Positions 1 through 6,116 are shown, counted from the first letter of the stretch. The stretch: 8,060 nucleotides of DNA from an uncultured Clostridia bacterium (GCA_934183325.1 CAKPSH010000032.1:1-8060); one strand, 5' to 3'. Numbers and translations are program-made. Notes: a model not told the origin generated them from the letters alone.

Positions 1-28
1 CTATTGTAGAACTAAAATAAAAAATTAT

Positions 29-64
29 AAAAAAGATTTAAATTTTAAATTTAAATCTTTTTTT
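29..64. terminator. Bidirectional terminator-like palindrome
   Basis: A perfect 17-base inverted repeat (29-45 against 47-63, centred on T46) has A-rich and T-rich flanks, so a U-rich tail follows the hairpin on both strands. The loop must open by a base pair or two, because only one base separates the arms. It could end the minus-strand spoIIR transcript (stop at 197, about 130 bases away) and a plus-strand gene lying to the left of the window. The stem is almost all A/T with one G-C pair, so it would be weak. Confidence 0.6.
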
Positions 65-196
65 GTTTAATAAATTAAAAATATTAATATTATTTCTTAA
101 TTTATCAAATTAATTTTAATATTTTATTAAATAAATATATTTGTTAATAATTTAACTTTTTTTATAAAAATTTATTGATTTAAAATTATTTTTTAT
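65..196. other. AT-rich intergenic spacer
   Basis: This stretch downstream of spoIIR is almost pure A/T. I see no gene, RNA or clear regulatory motif in it. It is probably the 3' untranslated region of spoIIR leading to the palindrome at 29-63. Confidence 0.5.
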
Positions 197-841
197 TTAA
201 TTTTTATTAGCAATTGTTTCTTTTAAATTTTCAAATATTTCTACTAGTTTAAATTTAAATTGTATTTCTTCAGAATCAGAGGAAATTAAATCATATTCTT
301 CTCCAGGTAAATTTTCTTGTAAATTTTCTTTAGAATCATCTGGAACTATACCACTTGTGACATCTACAAAACATAAAGGAGGAAACATTACACACCACCA
401 ATTTTGACCTTTAGCATTTCCAATTTCTACCCTAAGTGCATCATAATATCCTGCTGGTAATGAAATATCACCATAATATTTTGTTGGGAAATAAAAATTA
501 CCAATAGAAATATTTACATTATAATTAAAACCATTTTCATAAACAGTATTCTGAGCAATTGATTTTAAAATGTCGATGTTTTGATTAGCTATATTTATAA
601 TGTCTTCTTTTGAATTAGAATTAACATCTATTAAGGTATTAGTATATTCTAATATTTTGTCTCTAACTTTGTATTTTAGACTTTGATCTTCTACAGAATC
701 GCTATTAGCAATTACGTGAAGTCTAAATACAGACGAAGATATATTATTTGAAACAGCATTAACATAGGAATTAATACATAATAAAATATAAATAATTAAT
801 AAGAAAATAATAAAAAATATAGGAAGTAATTTCTTTTTCAT
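197..841 (-). CDS. spoIIR: Stage II sporulation protein R
   Basis: The 214-residue protein matches SpoIIR, the forespore-made signalling protein that is secreted into the intermembrane space and triggers SpoIIGA to process pro-sigma-E in the mother cell (established for Bacillus and Clostridia). Residues 1-4 are basic and 5-24 form a hydrophobic signal or anchor segment. The family signatures follow: RLHVIANSDS (40-49), LPAGYYDALRVEIG (128-141) and NWWCVMFPPLCFVD (147-160). The length is normal for the family. The ATG is preceded by a GAAAGGA ribosome binding site at 856-850 with 8 bases of spacing. I saw no convincing sigma-F promoter upstream, though one might be hidden in the AT-rich DNA. 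It is the only gene here that directly shows an endospore-forming host. All arginine codons avoid CGG. Confidence 0.95.
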   Translation of the reverse strand: MKKKLLPIFFIIFLLIIYILLCINSYVNAVSNNISSSVFRLHVIANSDSVEDQSLKYKVRDKILEYTNTLIDVNSNSKEDIINIANQNIDILKSIAQNTVYENGFNYNVNISIGNFYFPTKYYGDISLPAGYYDALRVEIGNAKGQNWWCVMFPPLCFVDVTSGIVPDDSKENLQENLPGEEYDLISSDSEEIQFKFKLVEIFENLKETIANKN

Positions 842-1117
842 AATACCAATCCTTTCATAATATGTAAATTGATTACTTGTTAAGTATTTACGATATTACT
901 AAAAATATACATTAAAATTATTGATGTAATAAAAAACAAAATAATAGTAAATATCAAAATTATTATATTTATATAAAAAATTGTTTTAATATAATAAAAA
1001 AATATATAAATAATAAAAAAATCAAGGTAATAAAAATATAATAAAATAATAAATAAAAAAACAAAATAAAAATTTATCAAATGTCGAAAAGAAATTGGTA
1101 AAAAAGCTTTGATATGC

Positions 1118-1146
1118 TTGACTATCAAAAAAACGAATGGTAAAAT
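1118..1146 (+). promoter_or_regulatory. Sigma-A-type promoter of the frameshifted gene
   Basis: TTGACT (1118-1123) and TAAAAT (1141-1146) are separated by exactly 17 bases, a close match to the housekeeping consensus. Transcription would start near 1153, followed by an AGGAGG site at 1165-1170, seven bases before the ATG at 1178. Confidence 0.75.
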
Positions 1147-1152
1147 TTACCA
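1138..1152. promoter_or_regulatory. Candidate operator palindrome over the -10 box
   Basis: TGGTAAA (1138-1144) and TTTACCA (1146-1152) form a perfect 7-base inverted repeat around A1145. It covers the -10 element and runs to the expected transcription start. Its placement is typical of a repressor binding site. A half-site-like TTGGTAAA lies upstream near 1095-1102. No regulator gene is adjacent, so the binding protein is unknown. Confidence 0.4.
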
Positions 1153-1177
1153 GTATTAAAACATAGGAGGTGTTAAA

Positions 1178-1718
1178 ATGATATTTAAAGAAAATATGAA
1201 AAAAACATGTGGATTTTATGTGAGCGATTTTCATTTTGTTACAATGCTATTACCACACATTGAAAATAAGATAGAAAATGGAATACAAATTAAAACTTTA
1301 TTGAATAAAGGAATAGAAAGTGAAGTAAAAGAATTAATTCCAAGGATGAATTTGAATGATATTACAAAGGCAAGAGTTTTGAATTTAAATTGGAAAAGTG
1401 TAGAAAATAATGAATATAATGATATAAAAAAATATATGAATGAAATGATAAAAGAACGGTGATAAATTAGAAATAATAATAAATGGCACAAAAGAAGAAA
1501 TTGATAAAACCAATAAAAATATAGAATATTGGATGGATATGAATATTGACAAAGTATACGGAATAGATATTAATATAATTAATTGCTATGAAGTATCTGA
1601 ATTTAATGGTAATATTAACAATATTCTTGATGAACACGATTACATAATAAATACATCTGGTGAATACCCTGTTGAAGAAATGTTTGAAAGTCATGATAAA
1701 AGAAGGAAAGTGAGTTAA
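1178..1718 (+). CDS. Conserved hypothetical protein, split by a +1 frameshift at an in-frame CGG
   Basis: Two open frames make one protein. The first (1178-1462) begins with an ATG and a strong AGGAGG site and ends at UGA right after codon 94, CGG. The second frame continues from 1458. Skipping C1457 changes ...KE-R-stop into ...KE-G-DKLEIIINGTKEEID..., giving about 179 residues ending at TAA 1716-1718. The second part has no own start signal before Met at 1533, which supports one interrupted gene. I do not recognise a named family: the N-terminus (CGFYVSDFHFVTMLLPHIE) and the INCYEVSEFN / HDYIINTSGEYPVEEMF stretches look like folded soluble protein, with no signal peptide or membrane segment. 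It has its own promoter, candidate operator and terminator, so it is monocistronic. It may be a recoded gene, a recent pseudogene, or a sequence error; the matching frameshifts in ttcA favour a common cause. Confidence 0.75.
1457..1460 (+). other. +1 frameshift site 1 (GAA CGG T / GGT)
   Basis: In the upstream frame the codons read AAA GAA CGG TGA. Skipping C1457 gives AAA GAA GGT GAT and restores the downstream protein. CGG is in frame and is followed by T. The immediate UGA in the zero frame would end translation if no shift occurred. Confidence 0.8.
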
Positions 1719-1722
1719 AAAC

Positions 1723-1765
1723 AATTAGAGGATAGATATAAAATCTAGGCCTCTAATTTTGCTTT
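1723..1765 (+). terminator. Rho-independent terminator of the hypothetical gene
   Basis: AATTAGAGG (1723-1731) pairs with CCTCTAATT (1750-1758), and the inner TAGAT (1733-1737) pairs with ATCTA (1743-1747). The stem runs into a T-rich tail (TTTTGCTTTT). It lies 5 bases after the stop codon at 1716-1718. Confidence 0.85.
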
Positions 1766-1796
1766 TAAGCATTACGGAAATGAATAAAAAATGTTG

Positions 1797-1825
1797 TTGA
1801 CGAATTATAAAATTTGGTATACAAT
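1797..1825 (+). promoter_or_regulatory. Sigma-A-type promoter of galU
   Basis: TTGACG (1797-1802) and TACAAT (1820-1825) are spaced by 17 bases. The predicted start near 1832 leaves a leader of about 45 bases before the galU ATG, with the ribosome binding site AGGGAGG at 1864-1870. Confidence 0.75.
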
Positions 1826-1877
1826 AGCAATGCAAAAGGTCGAAAAATGTTTGCAATTAATTTAGGGAGGAATTAGT

Positions 1878-2747
1878 ATGAGCGTTAGAAAAGCTGTTAT
1901 ACCAATTGCAGGATTCGCTACAAGATTTTTACCTGCATGTAAAGCTGTTCCAAAATGTATGTTAACAATACTTGATAAACCAATAATTCAATATATAGTT
2001 GATGAAGCTGTTAACTCAGGAATAGAAGAAATTGTAATGGTTATTGGTAGAAAAAAAGAGGTTGTACAAGATTATTTTAGTGAAGATGAAGAACTAAAAA
2101 GATTTCTTGTGGAAAGAAATAAAGAAAAATTTTTACCACTTGTTACAGACGTAGCACATGGTGCTAAAATACATTTTATTGAACAAGATGGAGGAGCAAA
2201 AGGATTAGGTCATGCAATATATCAAGCAAAAGATATTATAGGAAATGAACCTTTTGCAATTCTTTATGGAGATGTTGTTTTCCATGGAGAAAAACCTTGT
2301 TTAAAAGAAATAATTGAAAAACACGAAGAATGTGGAGGATCTGTAATTGGAGTTGAAAAGGTAGATTGGAAAGATGTACCTAAGTATGGAAATGTATCAG
2401 GTGTTCAAGTATCTGATGGATTCTATAAAGTAGAAAAATTACAAGAAAAGCCTCAAATTTCAGAAACTAAATCAAACCTTGCAATTTCTGACAGACATGT
2501 TTTAATGCCAGATATATTTAAAATACTTGAAAAAACAAAACCAGGTCAAGGTGGAGAAATTCAAGTAACAGATGCATACAATGCAATGGTGGATACAAAA
2601 GAAGGTGTTTTTGCTTATGATTATAAGAGTAAAAGATTTGATTCTGGAGATAAATTAGGATTCGTAATGGCTGCTGTTGATGAAACACTTAACAGACCAG
2701 AATTAAGAGAACCATTTATAAAATTTTTAAAAGGATTAGACATATAA
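1878..2747 (+). CDS. galU: UTP--glucose-1-phosphate uridylyltransferase
   Basis: The enzyme makes UDP-glucose from UTP and glucose-1-phosphate in the cytoplasm. At 289 residues it has the normal GalU length and layout: a nucleotide-binding N-terminus (KAVIPIAGFATRFLP, 5-19), KAVPK (22-26), DKPIIQYIVDEA (33-44), GLGHAI (109-114), the metal-binding GD (131-132), YGNVSG (170-175), EKP (190-192), GGEIQVTDA (225-233) and RFDSGDKLGF (253-262). Several positions differ from the usual form: the common GLGTR is GFATR, the common LPATK is LPACK, PKEML is PKCML, and LLGDD is LYGDV. It is therefore a divergent member, and another nucleotidyltransferase specificity is possible. The AGGGAGG site seven bases before the ATG fixes the start. 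The neighbouring phosphoglucomutase supplies its substrate. Confidence 0.9.
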   Translation: MSVRKAVIPIAGFATRFLPACKAVPKCMLTILDKPIIQYIVDEAVNSGIEEIVMVIGRKKEVVQDYFSEDEELKRFLVERNKEKFLPLVTDVAHGAKIHFIEQDGGAKGLGHAIYQAKDIIGNEPFAILYGDVVFHGEKPCLKEIIEKHEECGGSVIGVEKVDWKDVPKYGNVSGVQVSDGFYKVEKLQEKPQISETKSNLAISDRHVLMPDIFKILEKTKPGQGGEIQVTDAYNAMVDTKEGVFAYDYKSKRFDSGDKLGFVMAAVDETLNRPELREPFIKFLKGLDI

Positions 2748-2753
2748 ATAAAG

Positions 2754-2784
2754 TACCTGATGCTAGTTAGTATCAGGTATTTTT
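2754..2784 (+). terminator. Terminator-like hairpin between galU and the phosphoglucomutase gene
   Basis: TACCTGATGCTA (2754-2765) pairs with TAGTATCAGGTA (2768-2779), with one G-T pair and a short loop, followed by five T (2780-2784). It begins 7 bases after the galU stop. I see no promoter between it and the next ATG (2814), so it probably attenuates rather than fully separates the two genes. Confidence 0.8.
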
Positions 2785-2813
2785 AAAATAATTTCTGAAA
2801 GAAGGTAAATATA

Positions 2814-4538
2814 ATGGGATATAAAGAAAAATATGAAGAATGGCTTAATAGTCCAGTATTTGATAAAGAAGTAAAAGAAGAATTAGAAGGCATAAAAGGT
2901 AATGAAAAAGAAATAGAAGATAGATTTTACAAAGAACTTGAATTTGGAACAGCTGGTTTAAGAGGTGTTGTTGGATATGGAACGAATAGAATGAATAAAT
3001 ACACAGTAGGAAAGGCAACATTAGGATTAGCAAGATATATTGTAAAACAAAATGGACAAAATAGAGGAGTTGCAATTGCTTATGATTGTAGACATATGTC
3101 AAAAGAATTTAGTGAAGAAGTTGCAGCAATATTAAATTATAATGGAATAAAAACTTATGTATTTGATGATTTAAGACCAACACCAGAATTATCATTTGCA
3201 GTTAGAGAACTAAAATGTATTTCAGGAATAGTAATTACAGCAAGCCATAATCCTCCTGAATATAACGGATATAAAGTATATTGGGAAGATGGTGCTCAAA
3301 TTATAGCTCCAGTGGATGAAGAAATTATAAATGAAGTAAATTCAATTCAAGATTATTCTCAAATAAAATTAATGGATAAAAAAGAAGCAATTGAAAAGGG
3401 ATTATATAATGTAATTGGAAAAGAAATAGATGATAAATATATAGAAGCAATTAAGAAAAATATTTTAAATTGGGATTCAATTAAAGCACAAGCTGATAAA
3501 TTAAAAGTAGTTTATACTCCATTACATGGTACAGGAGGAAAATTAGCTCCAAGAATTTTAGAAGAAATGGGATTAAAATCAATTTATTATGTAAAAGAAC
3601 AAATGGAACCAAATGGTGATTTTCCTACTGTTGAATATCCAAATCCAGAAGATCCAAAAGCTTTTAAATGTGCTATTGAATTAGCTAAAAAAGTTGATGC
3701 TGACATTATTTTAGCAAATGACCCAGATGCAGATAGAGAAGGAATGTTTGTAAGAGATAACAATGGAGAATATATTAGATTTAATGGAAATATGACAAGC
3801 CTTTTAATTGCTGAATATTTATTTTCACAAATGAAAGAAAAAAATATTATTCCACAAAACGGTGCAATGATAAAAACAATAGTATCTTCAAATTTGGCAG
3901 ATGCAATCGCTAAAGAATATAATTTAAAATTATATCAAACTTTAACTGGATTTAAGCATATGGCAAAAATAATAAGAGAAAACGAAATTTCAAATGAAAA
4001 TAAAGTATTATTTTCTTATGAGGAAAGCTTTGGATGTATAATAGGTACACATGTAAGAGATAAAGATGGAATTGTTGCAATAATGAGTATTTGTGAATTA
4101 GCTGCATATTATAAAAATAAGGGAATTAGTGTATATGAACAAATGCAAAATATTTATAAAAAATATGGATATTATTTAGAAGATCAATATACAATTACTA
4201 TTAAAGGTGCAGAAGGTGCAATTAAAATTAAAGAAATCATGGAAAAAATGAGAACAAATCCACCAGAAAATATAGGTAAATATAAAATTGTATCAATTTC
4301 AGATTATCAATTAAAGAAATATAATAATTTAATGACAAAAGAAGAAAAAGAAACAACATTACCAAAATCAAATGTTTTATATTATGAACTTGAAAATGAT
4401 AATTGGTGTTGTATTAGACCATCAGGAACAGAACCTAAGATAAAAATGTATTTCGGAATAAAAGAAAATAATTATGATGATGCAAAAAATAATCTAGAAT
4501 ATTTAAAAAATGAAATGATAAAAATTGTTGAAGGATAA
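2814..4538 (+). CDS. pgcA: Phosphoglucomutase / phosphohexomutase
   Basis: A 574-residue alpha-D-phosphohexomutase, the size of the PgcA-type enzymes of Firmicutes. It interconverts glucose-6-phosphate and glucose-1-phosphate (possibly also mannose phosphates). All four active-site loops are present: the phosphoserine loop TASHNPPEYNGYK (142-154, catalytic Ser144), the metal loop DPDADREG (303-310), the sugar-binding loop EESFG (403-407) and the phosphate-binding RPSGTEPK (535-542). FGTAGLRG (44-51) is the expected N-terminal motif. The start is set by AGAAGG about eight bases before the ATG. Its place directly after galU makes a two-step route to UDP-glucose for cell-wall, glycolipid or capsule glycans. 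Its roughly 575 codons contain no in-frame CGG, though CGG occurs across codon borders three times. Substrate preference cannot be read from sequence alone. Confidence 0.93.
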   Translation: MGYKEKYEEWLNSPVFDKEVKEELEGIKGNEKEIEDRFYKELEFGTAGLRGVVGYGTNRMNKYTVGKATLGLARYIVKQNGQNRGVAIAYDCRHMSKEFSEEVAAILNYNGIKTYVFDDLRPTPELSFAVRELKCISGIVITASHNPPEYNGYKVYWEDGAQIIAPVDEEIINEVNSIQDYSQIKLMDKKEAIEKGLYNVIGKEIDDKYIEAIKKNILNWDSIKAQADKLKVVYTPLHGTGGKLAPRILEEMGLKSIYYVKEQMEPNGDFPTVEYPNPEDPKAFKCAIELAKKVDADIILANDPDADREGMFVRDNNGEYIRFNGNMTSLLIAEYLFSQMKEKNIIPQNGAMIKTIVSSNLADAIAKEYNLKLYQTLTGFKHMAKIIRENEISNENKVLFSYEESFGCIIGTHVRDKDGIVAIMSICELAAYYKNKGISVYEQMQNIYKKYGYYLEDQYTITIKGAEGAIKIKEIMEKMRTNPPENIGKYKIVSISDYQLKKYNNLMTKEEKETTLPKSNVLYYELENDNWCCIRPSGTEPKIKMYFGIKENNYDDAKNNLEYLKNEMIKIVEG

Positions 4539-4550
4539 AATACAAAAATA

Positions 4551-4587
4551 AAAAATCTACATATAATTATTTATATGTAGATTTTTT
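4551..4587. terminator. Bidirectional terminator between convergent genes
   Basis: AAAAATCTACATATA (4551-4565) pairs with TATATGTAGATTTTT (4572-4586) around a 6-base loop. A T-run follows on the plus strand and, by complement, on the minus strand. It lies 12 bases after the phosphoglucomutase stop and can also serve ttcA coming the other way. Confidence 0.85.
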
Positions 4588-4592
4588 ATATT

Positions 4593-4630
4593 CTTAGGAA
4601 AGTCATCTATGAAATAGTGAGTTTCCTTAG
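4593..4630. other. Long near-perfect hairpin between convergent genes
   Basis: A 38-base hairpin can be built from AGGAAA (4596-4601) with TTTCCT (4622-4627), TCA (4603-4605) with TGA (4618-4620) and CTAT (4607-4610) with ATAG (4614-4617), closing on a GAA loop. A G-G mismatch, a T-T mismatch and one bulged T interrupt it. It has no strong T-run directly after it on either strand, unlike the neighbouring terminator. It may stabilise the ttcA 3' end or be part of a small RNA. Confidence 0.45.
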
Positions 4631-4660
4631 AAAATGTTATTCTTGTTTTTTATAAAAGAT

Positions 4661-5418
4661 TTAAATTTTGCTTTCTTTGTTTGTATTATTTAATTCCCAA
4701 CCTTTAATATTACTTCTTTTAATTGCACCGGATAAATTTGCTCTAATCATAGGAATTTTTAAACCTAAATTATATACTAAATTTTTAGTTTCTTCTCTTT
4801 TAGTGAATCCATCCATAGGACAAGCTTTTCCCATAACTTCTATATTATTTTTGCGTATAAATTTTTTAATTTCTTTTTCAGATAAGAAAATTAATGGTCT
4901 TATTAATGTGATTTTAGAACGATCCATATAACTTTTTGGTGCTAATGTAGAAATATTACCATTATAGAATAAATTCATTAAAAAAGTTTCTAACACATCA
5001 TCTTCATTGTGCCCTAAACATATTTTATTACAATGTTCACGAATTGCTACTGAATTTAAAATACCTCTACGTAAATTAGCACAAAGTGAACAAGGATTTT
5101 TTTCTTTTCTTATATCAAAAACAATTTCTTTTGCGTGGCTATATTCAATAAATAAAGGAATTTCTAATTTATCACAAATATTTTGTAATAAAGCTAAATC
5201 AAAATGTTCAAAACCGAGGATGAATACTTATTGCAATAATATCAAATTTTTTGGGATAAAAAATTTGCAAATGCTTTAATCCGATTAATGTGGTAATTGA
5301 ATCTTTTCCACCGAGATAAGGCAACTGCTATTTTATCATTTTCTTCAATCATTTCATAAGTATCTATTGCTCTTCTCATTTGACTTAAAATTGGTTGTAT
5401 GCCCTCAAATTTAATCAT
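4661..5418 (-). CDS. ttcA: tRNA 2-thiocytidine biosynthesis protein TtcA, with two +1 frameshifts at in-frame CGG
   Basis: Known TtcA proteins thiolate C32 of certain tRNAs, including tRNA-Arg(ICG), using an ATP-binding PP-loop and a 4Fe-4S cluster. Skipping one C at 5313 and one at 5216 yields a single 251-residue protein of normal length. It has the PP-loop SGGKDS (35-40), PCSLCANLRRG with the CxxC pair (Cys109, Cys112), GHNEDDVLETFLMNLFYNG (135-153) and a third cluster cysteine in GKACPMDG (Cys199). CSLC and Cys199 point to TtcA rather than TilS. The ATG at 5418 is chosen over the upstream ATG at 5466 because AAGGAGGT lies at 5433-5426. Without recoding, translation stops soon after the PP-loop. 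Outside the two shifts the sequence is fully conserved-looking, so the gene does not resemble an old pseudogene. No in-frame CGG remains in the restored frame; CGT and CGC are used for arginine. Confidence 0.85.
5213..5216 (-). other. +1 frameshift site 3 (CCT CGG T / GGT)
   Basis: On the minus strand the frame reads ATT CAT CCT CGG TTT TGA. Skipping the C at 5216 gives CCT GGT TTT GAA CAT and restores ISIHPGFEHFDLALL. The zero frame stops two codons after CGG. Confidence 0.85.
5310..5313 (-). other. +1 frameshift site 2 (TCT CGG T / GGT), inside the PP-loop
   Basis: On the minus strand the frame reads GCC TTA TCT CGG TGG AAA. Skipping the C at 5313 gives TCT GGT GGA AAA GAT TCA, which is exactly the SGGKDS motif. 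The identity of the motif fixes the shift position to this single base. Confidence 0.9.
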
Positions 5419-5437
5419 TTTAATTACCTCCTTAAAT

Positions 5438-5466
5438 ATTATAATATCGTAATAACAACTTGTCAA
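5438..5466 (-). promoter_or_regulatory. Perfect-consensus sigma-A promoter of ttcA
   Basis: Reading the minus strand, TTGACA (5466-5461) and TATAAT (5443-5438) are 17 bases apart, a full consensus match. The expected start near 5431 falls on the ribosome binding site (5433-5426), so the leader would be only about a dozen bases. This is unusually short, and slight variation of the start would trim the site. Confidence 0.8.
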
Positions 5467-5491
5467 TAATATAGATATTGATTAATAGGGG

Positions 5492-5520
5492 TTGAAATAT
5501 AAAAAAAAGTATAATATAAT
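5492..5520 (+). promoter_or_regulatory. Sigma-A promoter of the tRNA-Arg / tadA unit
   Basis: TTGAAA (5492-5497) and TATAAT (5515-5520) are spaced by 17 bases, ending 12 bases before the tRNA. It is divergent from the ttcA promoter, with 25 bases between the two -35 boxes. Confidence 0.8.
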
Positions 5521-5532
5521 TACAAAATAAAT

Positions 5533-5608
5533 GTGCTCATAGCTTAGCTGGATAGAGCAGTTGCCTCCTAAGCAACCGATGGCCGTTCAAGTCGGCCTGG
5601 GCACACCA
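5533..5608 (+). tRNA. tRNA-Arg (anticodon CCU)
   Basis: A 76-base tRNA with encoded CCA (5606-5608). The acceptor stem GTGCTCA (5533-5539) pairs with TGGGCAC (5598-5604), with one T-G pair. The D stem GCTT pairs with GAGC. The anticodon stem GTTGC/GCAAC (5560-5564, 5572-5576) encloses the loop CTCCTAA, giving anticodon CCT at 5567-5569. The T stem GGCCG/CGGCC encloses TTCAAGT. It decodes AGG, which is used in the window (for example in the gene at 1178 and at that gene's end), but not CGG. Position 32 is C, the base that TtcA modifies in some tRNAs. The tadA start lies 22 bases downstream with no terminator, so the two may be cotranscribed. Confidence 0.95.
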
Positions 5609-5630
5609 TTTTTAATTTATAGGGAAATAT

Positions 5631-6116
5631 ATGGAAGAAAAAAATAAATATATGAAGGAAGCCTTAAAGGAAGCACAAAAGGCTTATGATAAATTAGAAG
5701 TTCCAGTAGGAGCTATTATTGTAAAAGATGGAAAAATAATTGCAAGAGCATACAATAAAAAAGAAGAAAAAAAGGACACGACTATGCATGCGGAAATTAT
5801 AGCTATAAAAAAGGCAAGTAAAAAAATAGGAGCGTGGAGACTTAATGATTGTGAAATGTATGTTACATTAGAACCTTGTCCTATGTGTGCGGGAGCAATA
5901 ATAAATTCAAGATTAAAGAAAATTTATATAGGAACAATGGATGAAAAAAATGGAGCTATAGGCTCTGTTAATAATTTGCTTGATGATTATTCTCAAAATT
6001 ATAAAGTAGATAGTGAAACAGGAATTATGCAAAAGGAATGTGAAAAAAAATTAAAAGATTTTTTTAAAGATTTAAGACAAATTAAGAAAAACAATAATAC
6101 GAAGGAGAAAAAATAA
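5631..6116 (+). CDS. tadA: tRNA adenosine(34) deaminase
   Basis: TadA converts A34 to inosine in tRNA-Arg(ACG), which lets one tRNA read CGU, CGC and CGA but not CGG (established). The 161-residue protein has the zinc deaminase signature: HAE (His53, catalytic Glu55) and PCPMC (Cys83, Cys86), with the family pattern VPVGAIIV (24-31), GAWRLNDCEMYVTLEPC (67-83) and the helical C-terminus ending in a lysine-rich tail. The ATG at 5631 follows AGGGA (5621-5625) at a five-base spacing. The stop codon at 6114-6116 abuts the GTG of the next gene. The order tadA, SRP RNA, dnaX is a known Firmicutes arrangement, which supports the call. Cytidine or guanine deaminase is unlikely given the TadA-specific context and motif spacing. 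Confidence 0.94.
   Translation: MEEKNKYMKEALKEAQKAYDKLEVPVGAIIVKDGKIIARAYNKKEEKKDTTMHAEIIAIKKASKKIGAWRLNDCEMYVTLEPCPMCAGAIINSRLKKIYIGTMDEKNGAIGSVNNLLDDYSQNYKVDSETGIMQKECEKKLKDFFKDLRQIKKNNNTKEKK

Larger units (their letters stand above)
842..1177. other. AT-rich intergenic region between divergent genes
   Basis: This region of about 336 bases separates spoIIR (leftward) from the gene at 1178 (rightward). Most of 890-1080 is A/T with no codon bias, no ribosome binding site and no RNA-like structure. The minus-strand open frame at 1128-880 translates to a repetitive I/F/Y string and is not credible. The supported content is the spoIIR ribosome binding site at 850-856 and the promoter, palindrome and ribosome binding site of the next gene at 1118-1170. 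No terminator or riboswitch was recognised. Confidence 0.6.

Noticed and set aside
880..1128. Minus-strand open frame of 82 codons rich in Ile, Phe and Tyr
   Set aside because: It is a translation of A/T repeats with no ribosome binding site and no recognisable domain.
1448..1465. Classical release-factor-2-type slippage at site 1
   Set aside because: There is no Shine-Dalgarno-like stimulator at the right distance, the codon before UGA is CGG rather than a slippery CUU, and the other two sites lack an adjacent stop, so this does not explain the shared pattern.
1200..1470. Homopolymer sequencing error as the cause of the shift in the gene at 1178
   Set aside because: The A-runs in this gene do not coincide with the junction; the frame can only change between 1452 and 1460, and the CGGT reading matches the two ttcA sites. 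A different systematic error that adds C before GGT is not excluded.
4668..5279. Two plus-strand open frames of 87 and 90 codons
   Set aside because: They are antisense to the restored ttcA, which shows all TtcA motifs on the minus strand; neither has a start signal.
4661..5418. ttcA as an ordinary pseudogene or as TilS
   Set aside because: Random decay would not give two identical C-before-GGT events with all other motifs intact. CSLC and the third Cys with the short length fit TtcA, not TilS. Pseudogene status is still possible, but not the best reading.
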